Assembly (NCBI GenBank): GCA_001599595.1
Contig: BCHH01000005.1
Coordinates: 786,671-850,670, forward strand
Source of the DNA: Beverwykella pulmonaria
Taxonomy: Eukaryota; Ascomycota; Dothideomycetes; Pleosporales; Melanommataceae
DNA: 64,000 nucleotides
Direction of reading: 5' to 3'
Below the pieces are notes generated by a model that was given only the letters and a program-made list of their open reading frames with translations, made no database searches and was not told the DNA's origin. Positions 1 through 9,402 of this stretch are shown here, one piece after another. A program made the translations under genes and the position numbers. The first letter of the stretch is position 1, and the number at the start of each line of letters is the position of its first letter.

Positions 1-1791
1 CGACTTCTAAGTCTCGGAATTGGATATGACCATAGATATCGACGAACAGGAAACGCAACAGATCTAGACACGGCGATTCAACAGTACCAAGAATCCACTA
101 GTCATGTACCCTCTCCTATTCGGGAACGATTGAAGGCAGCTATAGAATTGCTTCCTCTTTATGCTAGTGCAACTTCCTGGGAGGAAGCTTGCGACGTTGC
201 ATATACCGCCATGCAGCTGGTGCCGTTACTGGCCCCTCGGTTCCTTAAAAAAGCCGACAAACAGCACTTACTCGCTATGGTTGCCGGTTTGGCTCTAGAC
301 TCAGCAGCGATAGCGTTTTGTGCTGGAAAGGACTCGTTTCATGCTGTTCAACTCCTTGAACTTGGCCGAGGGGTTATTTCAGGATCTTTGAGCGAGATGC
401 GTACTGATATCAAAGCCGTTTTGAGCAGTCATCCTGAACTTGGACAGGAGTACATTAATCTCCGAAGTCTCCTTGATTCGCCTGAAGTTCCCGAGGAGAA
501 GAGTCTACTGTCTTCCTCAAACAATCGATCGAATTTGCGCTACAATGCGTGGAACAGAATGGAGAAACTGCTGTCCAATATCCGAAAACAGCACGGCTTT
601 AAAGATTTCTTGCTTCCTCCAGGAAAAGAAGACATTCAGAGTGCTGCGAAGTCTGGCCCCATTGTCATTATCAATGTCAGCCGGTACCGCTGTGACGCAA
701 TACTTGTTGAGCAGCACGATATACGATCTCTAGCGTTATCGAAACTCAGCAGCAAGGACATCAAGGAGAAGGTACGAAAACGTGACTTTGGCAGTTCTGA
801 AATGCTGGAGTGGATGTGGCATACTATTGCGAATCCAGTCTTAGAGGCGTTGGGTTTGACCCACCCCCCGTCTGATGGTAGATGGCCTCATATTTGGTGG
901 ATTCCTACCGGTTCCCTAGCTAAGTTTCCACTGCATGCTGCAGGACTTCATAAAGAAAATTCCTCCGAAACGGTGATTGATAGAGTCATGTCTTCCTATG
1001 GCTCGTCAATTAAGGCAATACTACATGGTCGCTCGTCTCACTATTTCGATGTTATGCCATCAGCATCACCTCAGGCTCTTCTTGTTGCCGTTCCGAACGC
1101 TCCAGGAAGCCTTCCGCTTCCATTTGCAACGAAAGAGGTAGCGATGTTACACAAACTATGCAAAGCAATGGCACTTGACCCCATCGAGCCAGGACGACGA
1201 AAATCCGACGTTATCTCGCATTTGTCGCAGTGCAAGATCTTTCATTTCGCTGGCCATGGTTTCACGGATGGCATTGACCCATCTAGAAGCTATCTACTTC
1301 TAGAGGACGGGAAAAAGGATCCGCTAACTGTTGCCACTCTCCTCGAGATGAATATCCGAGAGCACTTACCTTTCCTTGCCTACCTCTCGGCTTGTGGGAC
1401 TGGGCAGATTAACGATAATCGATTTCTCGACGAGAGTATTCACCTTATTAGTGCATTCCAGCTGGCAGGATTTCGACACGTCATTGGTACTCTGTGGAAA
1501 GTTAACGACGAGGTGTGTGTAGATGTTGCGAGTATCGTATACGAAGGCATGAGAGATGGACGCTTGACAGATGAATCTGTATGCCTAGGACTTCATAATG
1601 CTAGCAGGAAGCTCCGGGACGATTGGCTGTTTGCGAAAGGTCCCAGGCGAAGGCTGAACTGTCAGCCAGGAACTAGAGATGCGGGTCACGGCGATCAGAG
1701 GGATGATGAATTACCTAGAGACGCTGTTATCTGCGAGGACGATGAAGAAGAATCATTGAGTTGGGTTCCGTATGTTCATTACGGTGTTTAG
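1..1791 (+). CDS. TPR-CHAT protease-like protein (3' part)
   Basis: The frame is already open at base 1, so the gene starts outside the window; 596 residues are visible. The first residues (RTGNATDLDTAIQQYQES) resemble the last TPR-like helices of fungal CHAT proteins. The C-terminal third is a CHAT domain (caspase-like fold, seen in separase-like peptidases and often fused to TPRs): the His motif HFAGHG lies near bases 1243-1260 and the Cys motif LSACGTG near 1384-1404, followed by GTLWKVND. Both members of the expected His-Cys dyad are present, so a peptidase role is plausible. In bacteria CHAT proteases act as effectors of defence systems; the fungal role is unknown. The stop lies 52 bp from the stop of a convergent caspase gene. 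No intron is visible in this part. The domain call is firm, the biological role is inferred. Confidence 0.87.
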   Translation, partial: RLLSLGIGYDHRYRRTGNATDLDTAIQQYQESTSHVPSPIRERLKAAIELLPLYASATSWEEACDVAYTAMQLVPLLAPRFLKKADKQHLLAMVAGLALDSAAIAFCAGKDSFHAVQLLELGRGVISGSLSEMRTDIKAVLSSHPELGQEYINLRSLLDSPEVPEEKSLLSSSNNRSNLRYNAWNRMEKLLSNIRKQHGFKDFLLPPGKEDIQSAAKSGPIVIINVSRYRCDAILVEQHDIRSLALSKLSSKDIKEKVRKRDFGSSEMLEWMWHTIANPVLEALGLTHPPSDGRWPHIWWIPTGSLAKFPLHAAGLHKENSSETVIDRVMSSYGSSIKAILHGRSSHYFDVMPSASPQALLVAVPNAPGSLPLPFATKEVAMLHKLCKAMALDPIEPGRRKSDVISHLSQCKIFHFAGHGFTDGIDPSRSYLLLEDGKKDPLTVATLLEMNIREHLPFLAYLSACGTGQINDNRFLDESIHLISAFQLAGFRHVIGTLWKVNDEVCVDVASIVYEGMRDGRLTDESVCLGLHNASRKLRDDWLFAKGPRRRLNCQPGTRDAGHGDQRDDELPRDAVICEDDEEESLSWVPYVHYGV

Positions 1792-1843
1792 TTTCTTATC
1801 AGGCGAATCGATAGTCCAGTTCGCTCATGCGTGTAATGAATTA

Positions 1844-3778
1844 CTACAAGGAGACGCGAATATGGAAATTAAGCGAAGCCCATTCCTCCAGCTGCTCTGG
1901 CTCCAAATAGTTCCGCTGGATTTTGCTTGGGGATATCTTTTCCATAGCTTCTCCGAGCTTTGGTAACTCCAGCGAATCGAAAAGTGATAGCTGTGACGTT
2001 ACAAAAACCTTGATAAAGTCCTCGCAGACTTGATCCCCCTTCTCCCTCATCTTCTCTGGAAACATCATGGTGATTTTCTTCGGCTGTTGGAAGGATTGTT
2101 GGCCAAACTCCGGCGAAGGGACCACCTGGTAGCTCGCACGGAGTAAATTCTGTATTTGCCAGCTTGGACCCAAGTCGTAAATAGAGAAGAACAAAAGCGT
2201 ATTGCCGGAATTTTCCAGGACCATTTCAATTTTCTCCCCGTGCTTCACTTCTACTATGGCGTTTGAGTCGAACCGATTCCCGCGGCTGATGACATAAGCG
2301 TCGAGGCGTTTCTGGAACGCTCCACAGCCCGTGTTCGCTAAGTCTTTAACCAATGCAAATTTGACCAAGTGCTCGATCTTTTCGGCAGCTTGTACATATG
2401 TGTGGTTCTGCGTTGGAAAGGATAGGTTGACTACTAGTCGGTCTTGTGCGTCTCGAACCTCGAAGTCTTTGTCCTCGCTTAGAGTAATATGGAATGCCTT
2501 CGGTTGCGAATCGTCTTCTGTTATGGCTAGTAATCGTTCTGTCAGGGCCGCCTTCCATTGATCTCTCTTCGGAAGGTCAGGGTGGAGGCGTACTGGGTAC
2601 TCCTGGAAGCGTAATCTGGTGAGAGCGTTTGCGGTCCACATCCTTTGGCCGCCGTATATCGCCAAGTCCTGTGCTTCCAAGGTTGAGGTTAGAGCTCCTA
2701 GACGTGCGATTGTTGCATTCACTAAACTCCCTGTCGATCTAGGTATAGGATCATAGGCGGACGGGTATAGCGCAAATTGGTCACCTTGGCAGAATCCATG
2801 TGCCTGACCGGCTAGGAGGCGCAGCTCTCCATCCGGATTCTTGATAACTTGAAGAGAATTGTAGCTCTCCAAATCCACTTTCCCAAAGAAGCCTTGATTT
2901 TTCCTTCCATAGAAGACTGGATTTTGTCGCACTGCATGACTTTGAAGTGTAGCGCACAGGTACTGGTAGATTGTAGCGTGCGTCTTCCTACAGCCGCCGG
3001 GGCTGTTGAAGGATTGGCGCAGGAAATAAGATAGCTTGCCATGGGTGACTCCGCCTTCCAGTATGATTTCACCACCCTCCTGGTTAGGCCCACAGGCAGT
3101 AAGTATGGCGTATCCATCTGGGTCCATCAACCAGTTCAGTTGCATCGATGCGTCGCGCATTTCTCGTGTAACACTTCCAAGTTCGAAACGCTCCTCAACC
3201 TCAGGATCGCATTGCCGGAACGGATTGTTTCTCGCGTTGTAGGGAAGAAAACGAACGTGAGCGCCGTCTTGGCGGTAGACGCTCGCAGAGAAACAACAGT
3301 CTAGCACGAGAGTAACAACCAGTCCCTTTTGAACCATGGGATTCAGGTAGTATCGTGCTAACTTGGGACCTGTAAGATAGCTCACATTCCTATCGTCTCT
3401 CTTGTCAAGCAATACCAAGGCTAGGTCACCTGTTACCTTGTTAGAGAATTCGTCATCAGGCTCCGTCTTGGTGCCGTGGCCAGAGAAATGAATATAGACG
3501 TAATCTCCAGCTTTCGCATTTGAGTTGATAGTCCTGAAAGCAGAAGTCACGTTTTCGTACGTTGGGCGGGCCTCCGAATCGTCAGGTTGATGAGGTGCTT
3601 CTGAGTTGGTGCTTTCAGATGCGGTGAATGTTTGTATACTGATCGGTTTGATTGTTTGCTCTAAATACTTCTTGATTTCCTGAACGTCCCGGACGCAGCC
3701 TTTCAGAGGTCGCTCTGGATAGGAGTTAATTCCAATCAGAATTGCATAGTGATTTACCTCGGCAGGATGATCGGTCAT
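1844..3778 (-). CDS. Caspase-domain (peptidase C14) protein
   Basis: A single-exon gene of 644 residues. The N-terminal ~270 residues form a caspase fold: HYAILIGINSY at 10-20, the catalytic His in HFSGHGT (His101) and the catalytic Cys in DCCFSA (Cys162), so both dyad residues are kept. The remaining ~370 residues carry the accessory C-terminal region typical of long fungal caspase proteins; I see no TPR or NACHT there. It is not a classical metacaspase: the prodomain is absent and the C-terminal extension is long. The acidic and Ser/Thr-rich stretch at 50-75 is probably a surface loop. The gene converges on the CHAT gene with a 52-bp gap, placing two clan CD protease-like genes side by side. 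A role in regulated cell death or self/non-self response is inferred, not shown. Confidence 0.88.
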   Translation of the reverse strand: MTDHPAEVNHYAILIGINSYPERPLKGCVRDVQEIKKYLEQTIKPISIQTFTASESTNSEAPHQPDDSEARPTYENVTSAFRTINSNAKAGDYVYIHFSGHGTKTEPDDEFSNKVTGDLALVLLDKRDDRNVSYLTGPKLARYYLNPMVQKGLVVTLVLDCCFSASVYRQDGAHVRFLPYNARNNPFRQCDPEVEERFELGSVTREMRDASMQLNWLMDPDGYAILTACGPNQEGGEIILEGGVTHGKLSYFLRQSFNSPGGCRKTHATIYQYLCATLQSHAVRQNPVFYGRKNQGFFGKVDLESYNSLQVIKNPDGELRLLAGQAHGFCQGDQFALYPSAYDPIPRSTGSLVNATIARLGALTSTLEAQDLAIYGGQRMWTANALTRLRFQEYPVRLHPDLPKRDQWKAALTERLLAITEDDSQPKAFHITLSEDKDFEVRDAQDRLVVNLSFPTQNHTYVQAAEKIEHLVKFALVKDLANTGCGAFQKRLDAYVISRGNRFDSNAIVEVKHGEKIEMVLENSGNTLLFFSIYDLGPSWQIQNLLRASYQVVPSPEFGQQSFQQPKKITMMFPEKMREKGDQVCEDFIKVFVTSQLSLFDSLELPKLGEAMEKISPSKIQRNYLEPEQLEEWASLNFHIRVSL

Positions 3779-4321
3779 TGTTTCGAATCGTGGTCTCTGA
3801 TCCTAGGACTCTGATCGTAGAGAATCGTTGGTAGCAGTACCAAAAAAATGAAACTGCGTATGCTCGCTTGTACAATCGGCTCCTGGTTCGCACGGCGCAA
3901 AAGTTTCGCCCCGCATTGGTCCATGCGCCGTTGAGTATGGCCTTGCCTCATCAAATTCATTCTTTCACCGGAATTCATAGATAGTCGAAGAACTCATCTA
4001 GGCAGTGCGCGATTTATGCACTCAAAATTTTATGCAGCGTGGCAAATCCGGAAGTAGATTGTGCAAGCGAGCTGATGTGGTGGCAGGCAGCCCCAAGCCA
4101 TCCCTCTGCATCTCTGTATCAACTGCAGGGTACCTTACAAGGCGGCGGTAACAAAGGGAAGCAGTCTGATACGTACAATGTAAAGAAGCTCAGCCCGAGA
4201 ATTGCGTGCAGAAGTAAGCTATCAATGAAGTGCTTGTGTCAGAACATGATTTTCTGCCTGCCTTTTGCCGAAGACGCTCCTATACCCTGGAACCACTACT
4301 AGCCGTTTCTAAGCTATAACC
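3779..4321. other. Gene-free stretch
   Basis: The stretch lies upstream of the caspase gene and presumably includes its promoter. Small open frames here (for example 4039-4302 +) have no recognisable motif and no splice partners, and I do not regard them as genes. Confidence 0.4.
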
Positions 4322-4500
4322 TTATTCGACCTCTAAAGCATCTGCATTCACTTCCTCACCATTCTTGACAGCTTCACCATTCTCGAGGCTGAGAGTGTAC
4401 TTTCCAGCGTAAGGGACAGAGGCGATGACGTAAGGCCCTTCACGAGAACCGTCGGACTTTAGTAGGTATACACTGTCGCCAACGCGAAATTCCGGCCTCT
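4322..4500 (-). pseudogene. Relic of a fungal C-terminal module (GDSVYLL...EGPYVIASV)
   Basis: The minus strand encodes about 59 residues ending at TAA 4324-4322, including RVGDSVYLLKSDGSREGPY and GKYTLSLENGEAVKNGEE. I recognise this kind of basic and acidic C-terminal module from fungal accessory proteins, where it follows a longer N-terminal region. Here the same frame is closed by a TGA just upstream, and the preceding ~250 bp are open only in another frame (minus frame ending at 4459). This is what a frameshifted remnant, or an unrecognised intron, would look like. No start codon can be assigned. Function unknown. Confidence 0.35.
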
Positions 4501-4746
4501 TTGAAATTGGTCAGGGATTTTCCGAGTGCCTATTTGGCTACGAACCTTGACATATGTTGCGATGAAAGGACGCTTCCCGCCTTCCGTAAAATTTAGCGTT
4601 TGGTCACTATTTCCGATTAATGGGTACCCGCACAAAGGCTTCGAACACAAACCCTTTCGAAGTAGACATGGAAAAAGTTGGAACCCAATCGAATAGTTGT
4701 CGAAAAAATCAATATAGAATATCCGGGATGATTCCTTGACATACAA

Positions 4747-5085
4747 ATATCAATAACATCGTCGGGCTGAGGCAACTTATTTAGGTCGGACCAAAGTGGG
4801 GCTGAGTGCATGCGTCTCAGGCTGCTCAGGCTGCTCAAAGGCTGAGAGCTGCCGGACCGGTCAGCGCCATCAAGAATCGTCTTTTATCTTGCTAAAAGTA
4901 TACTCTTTGATTACTACATTTCCAACTGTGTCGATAACTACAAATCCAAGATTTTCTTGTGGATATGGAATCTTTCAGGTCATATCTTCCCCTCTGGAAT
5001 TCCACTGGCGCAGTTCGAACCAACAGAACTGAAATCAATAGTAGCTGCATCCAGCTTTCTTTCTAAAGTTTACTAATCATACTAG
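4747..5085. other. Gene-free stretch with a 3' splice site at its end
   Basis: No coding region is supported here. The last bases contain a branch-point-like TACTAAT followed by an acceptor AG at 5084-5085 that feeds the DUF6594 gene. Its first exon should therefore lie in or above this stretch, but I could not identify it. Confidence 0.4.
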
Positions 5086-6081
5086 TTGAGCATTTCAACC
5101 CTGGATACCCTCGTTTCACAGCGCTTATTGCCGCCCATGATCCATTCTTCCTTTGCCGACAATTTAATAAGCTGCGAGCCCGAGTTCTTCTGTTGAAGCA
5201 GGACAGACTATCTACCCTAGAACAGAGGTTGGATCAGGTCGACCAACGAGAGAAATGTCCTCTTTTCCTTGGGAAAAGCCGATGCGATGGGAACACGGAT
5301 CGAAAAAATATCCTTTTAGAAATTGAATCATGCCTTGCGGATTATGGTATGTACGGAAACTTGAACATCGTGGCTCCAGTCTGATTTATAGTAGATAAAT
5401 TTACTGAGAGAACGCATCGAACGTTAAGCTTTGGTCGTGCCAAAGAAAGAGACGTTCAGAGCCTGCAGAACTGGCTCGAGGGCACCGGCTGTCTCGCCAG
5501 GGAAGAAACAGCCTATCTTGCACATCACAGAGAACTCGTTTCATTGGCTCCGGTATCGGACAGTGCATCGGTTCAGCTGGAGACCTGGGTAGAAGACAGA
5601 CTCTTTCGGTTTTGTCGAGGAATCCGAAGTGTAAGATAGCCGGCTCTATTATTCATCATTGGATCGGACTAAAGTCACTAGTGGAGCCGCTTTCATGATA
5701 TTTCCACCGATTCAAACGTTTATATCTATTCGGGACGCCTAATCAAACGGATTGCGAAAGTACTGTTACTCTCACTGATAACATTTACTCTCTTAATACC
5801 CGTCATTATTTGCAACATCGTCAAAACCACATCAATCCGAATGGTCGTCATTCTACTGTCTACTATATCATTTCTTATTATTCTATCTGGGTTGACAAAG
5901 TGTCGGACTATGGAGCTGATGCTTGCTGCAGCAACGTAAGTATACTATTCTACCTCGTTTAATTGCAAAATACCCAAACTAACACCGCGCTAACAATCTT
6001 GCTATTAGATACGCCACTGCTCTCATTGTATTTGTTTCTGGCAACAGTATCACGGAATCAGACATCACAAGTGTGCAGTAA
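5086..6081 (+). CDS. DUF6594 membrane protein (5' exon not found)
   Basis: Reconstructed from splice signals: exons 5086-5346, 5395-~5628, ~5692-5938 and ~6006-6081. They are joined by introns gtatgt..tag (5347-5394), gtaaga..ctag and gtaagt..ttag, each preserving the frame. The protein shows the DUF6594 signature in order: PGYPRFTALIAAHDPFF, LLLKQDRLSTLEQRLD, SLQNWLEGTGCLAREETAYL, then ITFTLLIPVIICNIV and VVILLSTISFLIILSGLT as two membrane helices, and finally YATALIVFVSGNSI as a third. The family is fungal, membrane-bound and of unknown function, often multicopy in accessory regions. An acceptor at 5084-5085 implies a short upstream coding exon that I could not place. Continuous open frames hide the gene because each exon is short. 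I see no inactivating change in the visible part. Confidence 0.75.
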
Positions 6082-7375
6082 CACAATATTTTCTCTTGTA
6101 ATGGTCTTGATATGGAACCCCCCCCTTCTCCCCCGCGGTTGTTACTTTCCTCGGGAAAATAGGAATACCAAGTTCAAGCTTCGTCTATAGTCTCTCTAGC
6201 GTACCTGAAATGACCTCTTGCGCTATGTGCTCTGCTTCCCACCATAACTAAAATACCATTCAAGAAACGGTTTGAACTCCTAGGATGGGATGTTGTTCGC
6301 ACTTCGCCAAGCTCTTCCATTCTAGCGTTGACTTGCAGATACGTACGCTGTGAATTGATATGGTTGCGGAGACCTTCCAGGATGCGCCTTGCTATACCCT
6401 TGGTTTCATGAGTGCGGCTGATTGCACAGCCCACAGACTTCAGTGGGAGACGAACGCCTTGATCACGCTAACGGGGAGGACGGCCGACCCGCTCCGACCA
6501 CAGGCTTGTGAGGTGGCGATTCTATAGGTGTTCTCACTGAGTTGACTGGAAGTTGACTCCACAGCGCGGGACTCAATGCCTTCTCTAAAGATCCACCAGG
6601 GAACCTCAGATGAATAAGGGCACGTGACTTGCTTTAATCTATTCTAGGCTGCTAACACAGGCTACTAGCACAAACGTTACTTAATAATTACATAACTTAA
6701 ATTACAATATAATATATTATAGGGATAACTAGGGTCAATTTGCTTGTAAGGGGATAGAAGAGGCTCAAATAATAAGCATTGTATTCCTATCTAGCGACAG
6801 AAGGAAGCATGAAGAAGAACAAAAGGGGGCAGAGGCCGGCGGAGTTTATAAGGTCCTGCCAAGGCTTCGTACGAAGGATCCGAGATCCACATAACCAGGG
6901 CCCAGCCCTTTACATTGCTTAGGATGGAAAAGTACCAATCAACGTAGCAATGTTGCATGAATCATCCTTAAACACCTGCCACAGGGCTAATAAAGACTTA
7001 TCAGCGTGCTAGTCAGGCTACAAGGTACTGATACTACATTATTATTACTCTAAGAGTGATGAGGGCCTAGTATTAGAGCTGTGGTGGAGGAGTCGTGCCA
7101 TGCGATTAAAAAAGGCCCTATCTTAAGGCGTGAAGGCGATGACAAGATTGGTAATTTTACTAGAAGCGGCGCTAGAGAGGTAGAGGAAGGCTCCTGGCAT
7201 ATACCACAAACCATATAACACAGATATCTAGATGTGGATAAAAGTTTACTACTTTGAAGTCTAAGTACCTATAATTTTCTCGCTACGGAGTACTTCTCGC
7301 TACATGGTGAGGGATATTATTGCCAATATGCTTGGACACTACCTGCACGATCAACAACGCCTAAGTCTACAATCC
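6082..7375. other. AT-rich, probably RIP-degraded intergenic DNA
   Basis: No gene is supported. Between about 6640 and 7300 the sequence becomes rich in TpA and poor in coding frames, with runs such as tataatatattata. This looks like an old mutated repeat, but I cannot name the element and see no terminal repeats. The 6174-6434 minus frame has no recognisable content. Confidence 0.4.
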
Positions 7376-9055
7376 TCACATATACCACCGATGGCTCTCC
7401 CACCTCTCAAACCAATCCCTCTCCACCAGACCCTCGCCCGAGGACGAACACTCCCAGTGCTCTTCCAACTCCTCGCCATGCTCCGCCCGTCCAATCTCCT
7501 GGAATAAACCATGCAGCTCCGGGTCCGGGCGCCACTTGCCCACTCTCCAAAAGAGCTGGCGAATAGTAGGTAAATCAGCATCATTGGGATATTGCACAAA
7601 AGACGCAACGCCGGGCTTCGAGTATGCAACACCCCACGCCAACTCATCGTCTCCGAACTTGGAGACTTGTGCAGTGTCCAAGTTCTCGTAGGCGGGGACA
7701 TCGTATACGCAGAATTTGAGCGGGGACCATAGAGTAACTTCTTTTAGCTTGGGCATACATGCCGCCGCCTTCGCGAACGCGGTCAGAAATGGGACGAGAG
7801 TCTCCTCGTTGGGACCAACGCGGTACTGAGCGGAAACACGATTGCTATCCCAGTCAAAGTACTCCATTTCATCGTCCGCTTCGCTGTCTTTCTCGGATTC
7901 CTCCATCGGGGGATACGATGCAGAGGTGACTTTGAAACCTGAGGTTGCGCCTACGTTGGTATTGCTGTGCAGGCCGTTGAAGTACCATTCTCCAGAAGGC
8001 GTGGCTAGGTGGAACATTACGCTTATGCTCTCGAGGTTCGGCCAGGAGGGGGTACTGCCGTCGGATGGCCAGAAGAGAGAAGAGTCAGCGACTGCGCGGA
8101 GGAGTAGGGTGCGTAGGTTATAGGAGAGGAGACGGAGACTGGTGCTGAAGGGGTCGTATGGAAATGGCTGGGTGAGATCGGGCTGCGCGAGCCGCTGGTC
8201 AATCCAGTCAGTTTTGTGGAGCGGATTGATAAAGTCCAGATGCGCGTGCCGCAGATTCGGGAGTGCAATCTTTTCGAGTGCTCTGCTGAAATCGTGCCGT
8301 GAGTCTCGACGGGGTCCCGCCCAGTCCTGCGTCGTGTGTCGCGCGACTTCCATTTCGAGACCGGGCGTGAATTCATCGCCCCCGATTTTACAAGTTAAGG
8401 AGTCGAGATTGGGCAGTTTGGCGGAAATGTCGAGGAGGACGCGCAGATCTAGTTTGCGTAGTGCTGGGTCGGGGGCATCTTCGTACTCGATTTCTACGCC
8501 ATTTTCCACGATGAGGGACCGCACGGATTCGAGGCTGGGTAGCGTGGAGGGAGAGAGGAGATGCACACGCCAGCTTGTAAGAACGCGATGCAGACAATAC
8601 CAGTTCCGGTCTATGGCTCGTGTGGGCGTGTACAACCTGAGTTCGATCTTCCCTGGCCCGCACGCTTTACCTGCGGCAGTCTCCACCTTTTTCAACGTCT
8701 CAAACAAAAAGTGAATCTGGCGCGTGAAATCTTCGTCCATCTCTTTCAGTTCCTCAGCTGTGTCGCGACATGTTGGATTCTCATCATTTTCGTGTGCGTC
8801 CTCGTCGTCGTCCCATTCTAGAGCCGCCACGCTGGTCCGGAATGAGATGTTCCGCAGATAGCGAAACCGGCGTGAACTGTATGTTTCTAGGAATTGGGAG
8901 GCGGTTTCTGAGGTCAGGGTGAAGGAGGTGAATGCTCCAGAGTACTGTTCGGCTGCGAGTTGGAATCCGCGGGAGAGTAGGAGCGTGCTTTTTAGGTCGT
9001 CGCGACTGAGATAACTGCTGATGCGGTCTACCAACTCTTGCGGAAGATTATTCAT
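7376..9055 (-). CDS. F-box protein
   Basis: A single-exon gene of 559 residues. I place the start at ATG 9055-9053 because the protein then begins directly with an F-box, MNNLPQELVDRISSYL...; the frame stays open for 52 more codons upstream, but that stretch has no protein-like features. F-box proteins bind Skp1 and present substrates to SCF ubiquitin ligases. The rest is the leucine-rich, weakly repeated region common in fungal F-box proteins, with acidic inserts (WDDDEDAHENDE; MEESEKDSEADDE). No substrate can be deduced. F-box genes like this are expanded in many ascomycetes and often lie in variable regions. Confidence 0.8.
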   Translation of the reverse strand: MNNLPQELVDRISSYLSRDDLKSTLLLSRGFQLAAEQYSGAFTSFTLTSETASQFLETYSSRRFRYLRNISFRTSVAALEWDDDEDAHENDENPTCRDTAEELKEMDEDFTRQIHFLFETLKKVETAAGKACGPGKIELRLYTPTRAIDRNWYCLHRVLTSWRVHLLSPSTLPSLESVRSLIVENGVEIEYEDAPDPALRKLDLRVLLDISAKLPNLDSLTCKIGGDEFTPGLEMEVARHTTQDWAGPRRDSRHDFSRALEKIALPNLRHAHLDFINPLHKTDWIDQRLAQPDLTQPFPYDPFSTSLRLLSYNLRTLLLRAVADSSLFWPSDGSTPSWPNLESISVMFHLATPSGEWYFNGLHSNTNVGATSGFKVTSASYPPMEESEKDSEADDEMEYFDWDSNRVSAQYRVGPNEETLVPFLTAFAKAAACMPKLKEVTLWSPLKFCVYDVPAYENLDTAQVSKFGDDELAWGVAYSKPGVASFVQYPNDADLPTIRQLFWRVGKWRPDPELHGLFQEIGRAEHGEELEEHWECSSSGEGLVERDWFERWESHRWYM

Positions 9056-9402
9056 GGCGGAGAAGATGAGACTTTTGAAAGAAAGACGAAGAGGGTGGAG
9101 GTTTTGTGTGCCAGAAGAATTGTGTTTTGGGAGGACTGGTTCAAGATGTATGTGATTGCGAAAACGATATTTGCATAAAAGAGGGAGGGAAAGAGCAATC
9201 AAGGAAGACAATATGTGCCTTGAAACATAAATGGTGGTACAAAAGCCACAGAGGTGGCCACCACTTCGGGCTTGGGAAAGTCAGCACCCAGTTTGGTCTA
9301 GTGTTAGGATGGAGTCGTCACGTGCATGTCTCATCAATCGACGGACTTCGCCAACGCTAATGACGTAGATGTTTTGAAATGAATCAGGAGGTTCTTGGAA
9401 AC
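9056..9402. other. Intergenic stretch between F-box and GH5 genes
   Basis: This holds the F-box promoter and the 3' flank of the GH5 gene. No gene or RNA is supported. Confidence 0.4.

Noticed and set aside
9251..9262. The word gaggtggccacc identical to the pogo end
   Set aside because: Only 12 bp match, no flanking TA and no continuation of the inverted repeat; likely chance.
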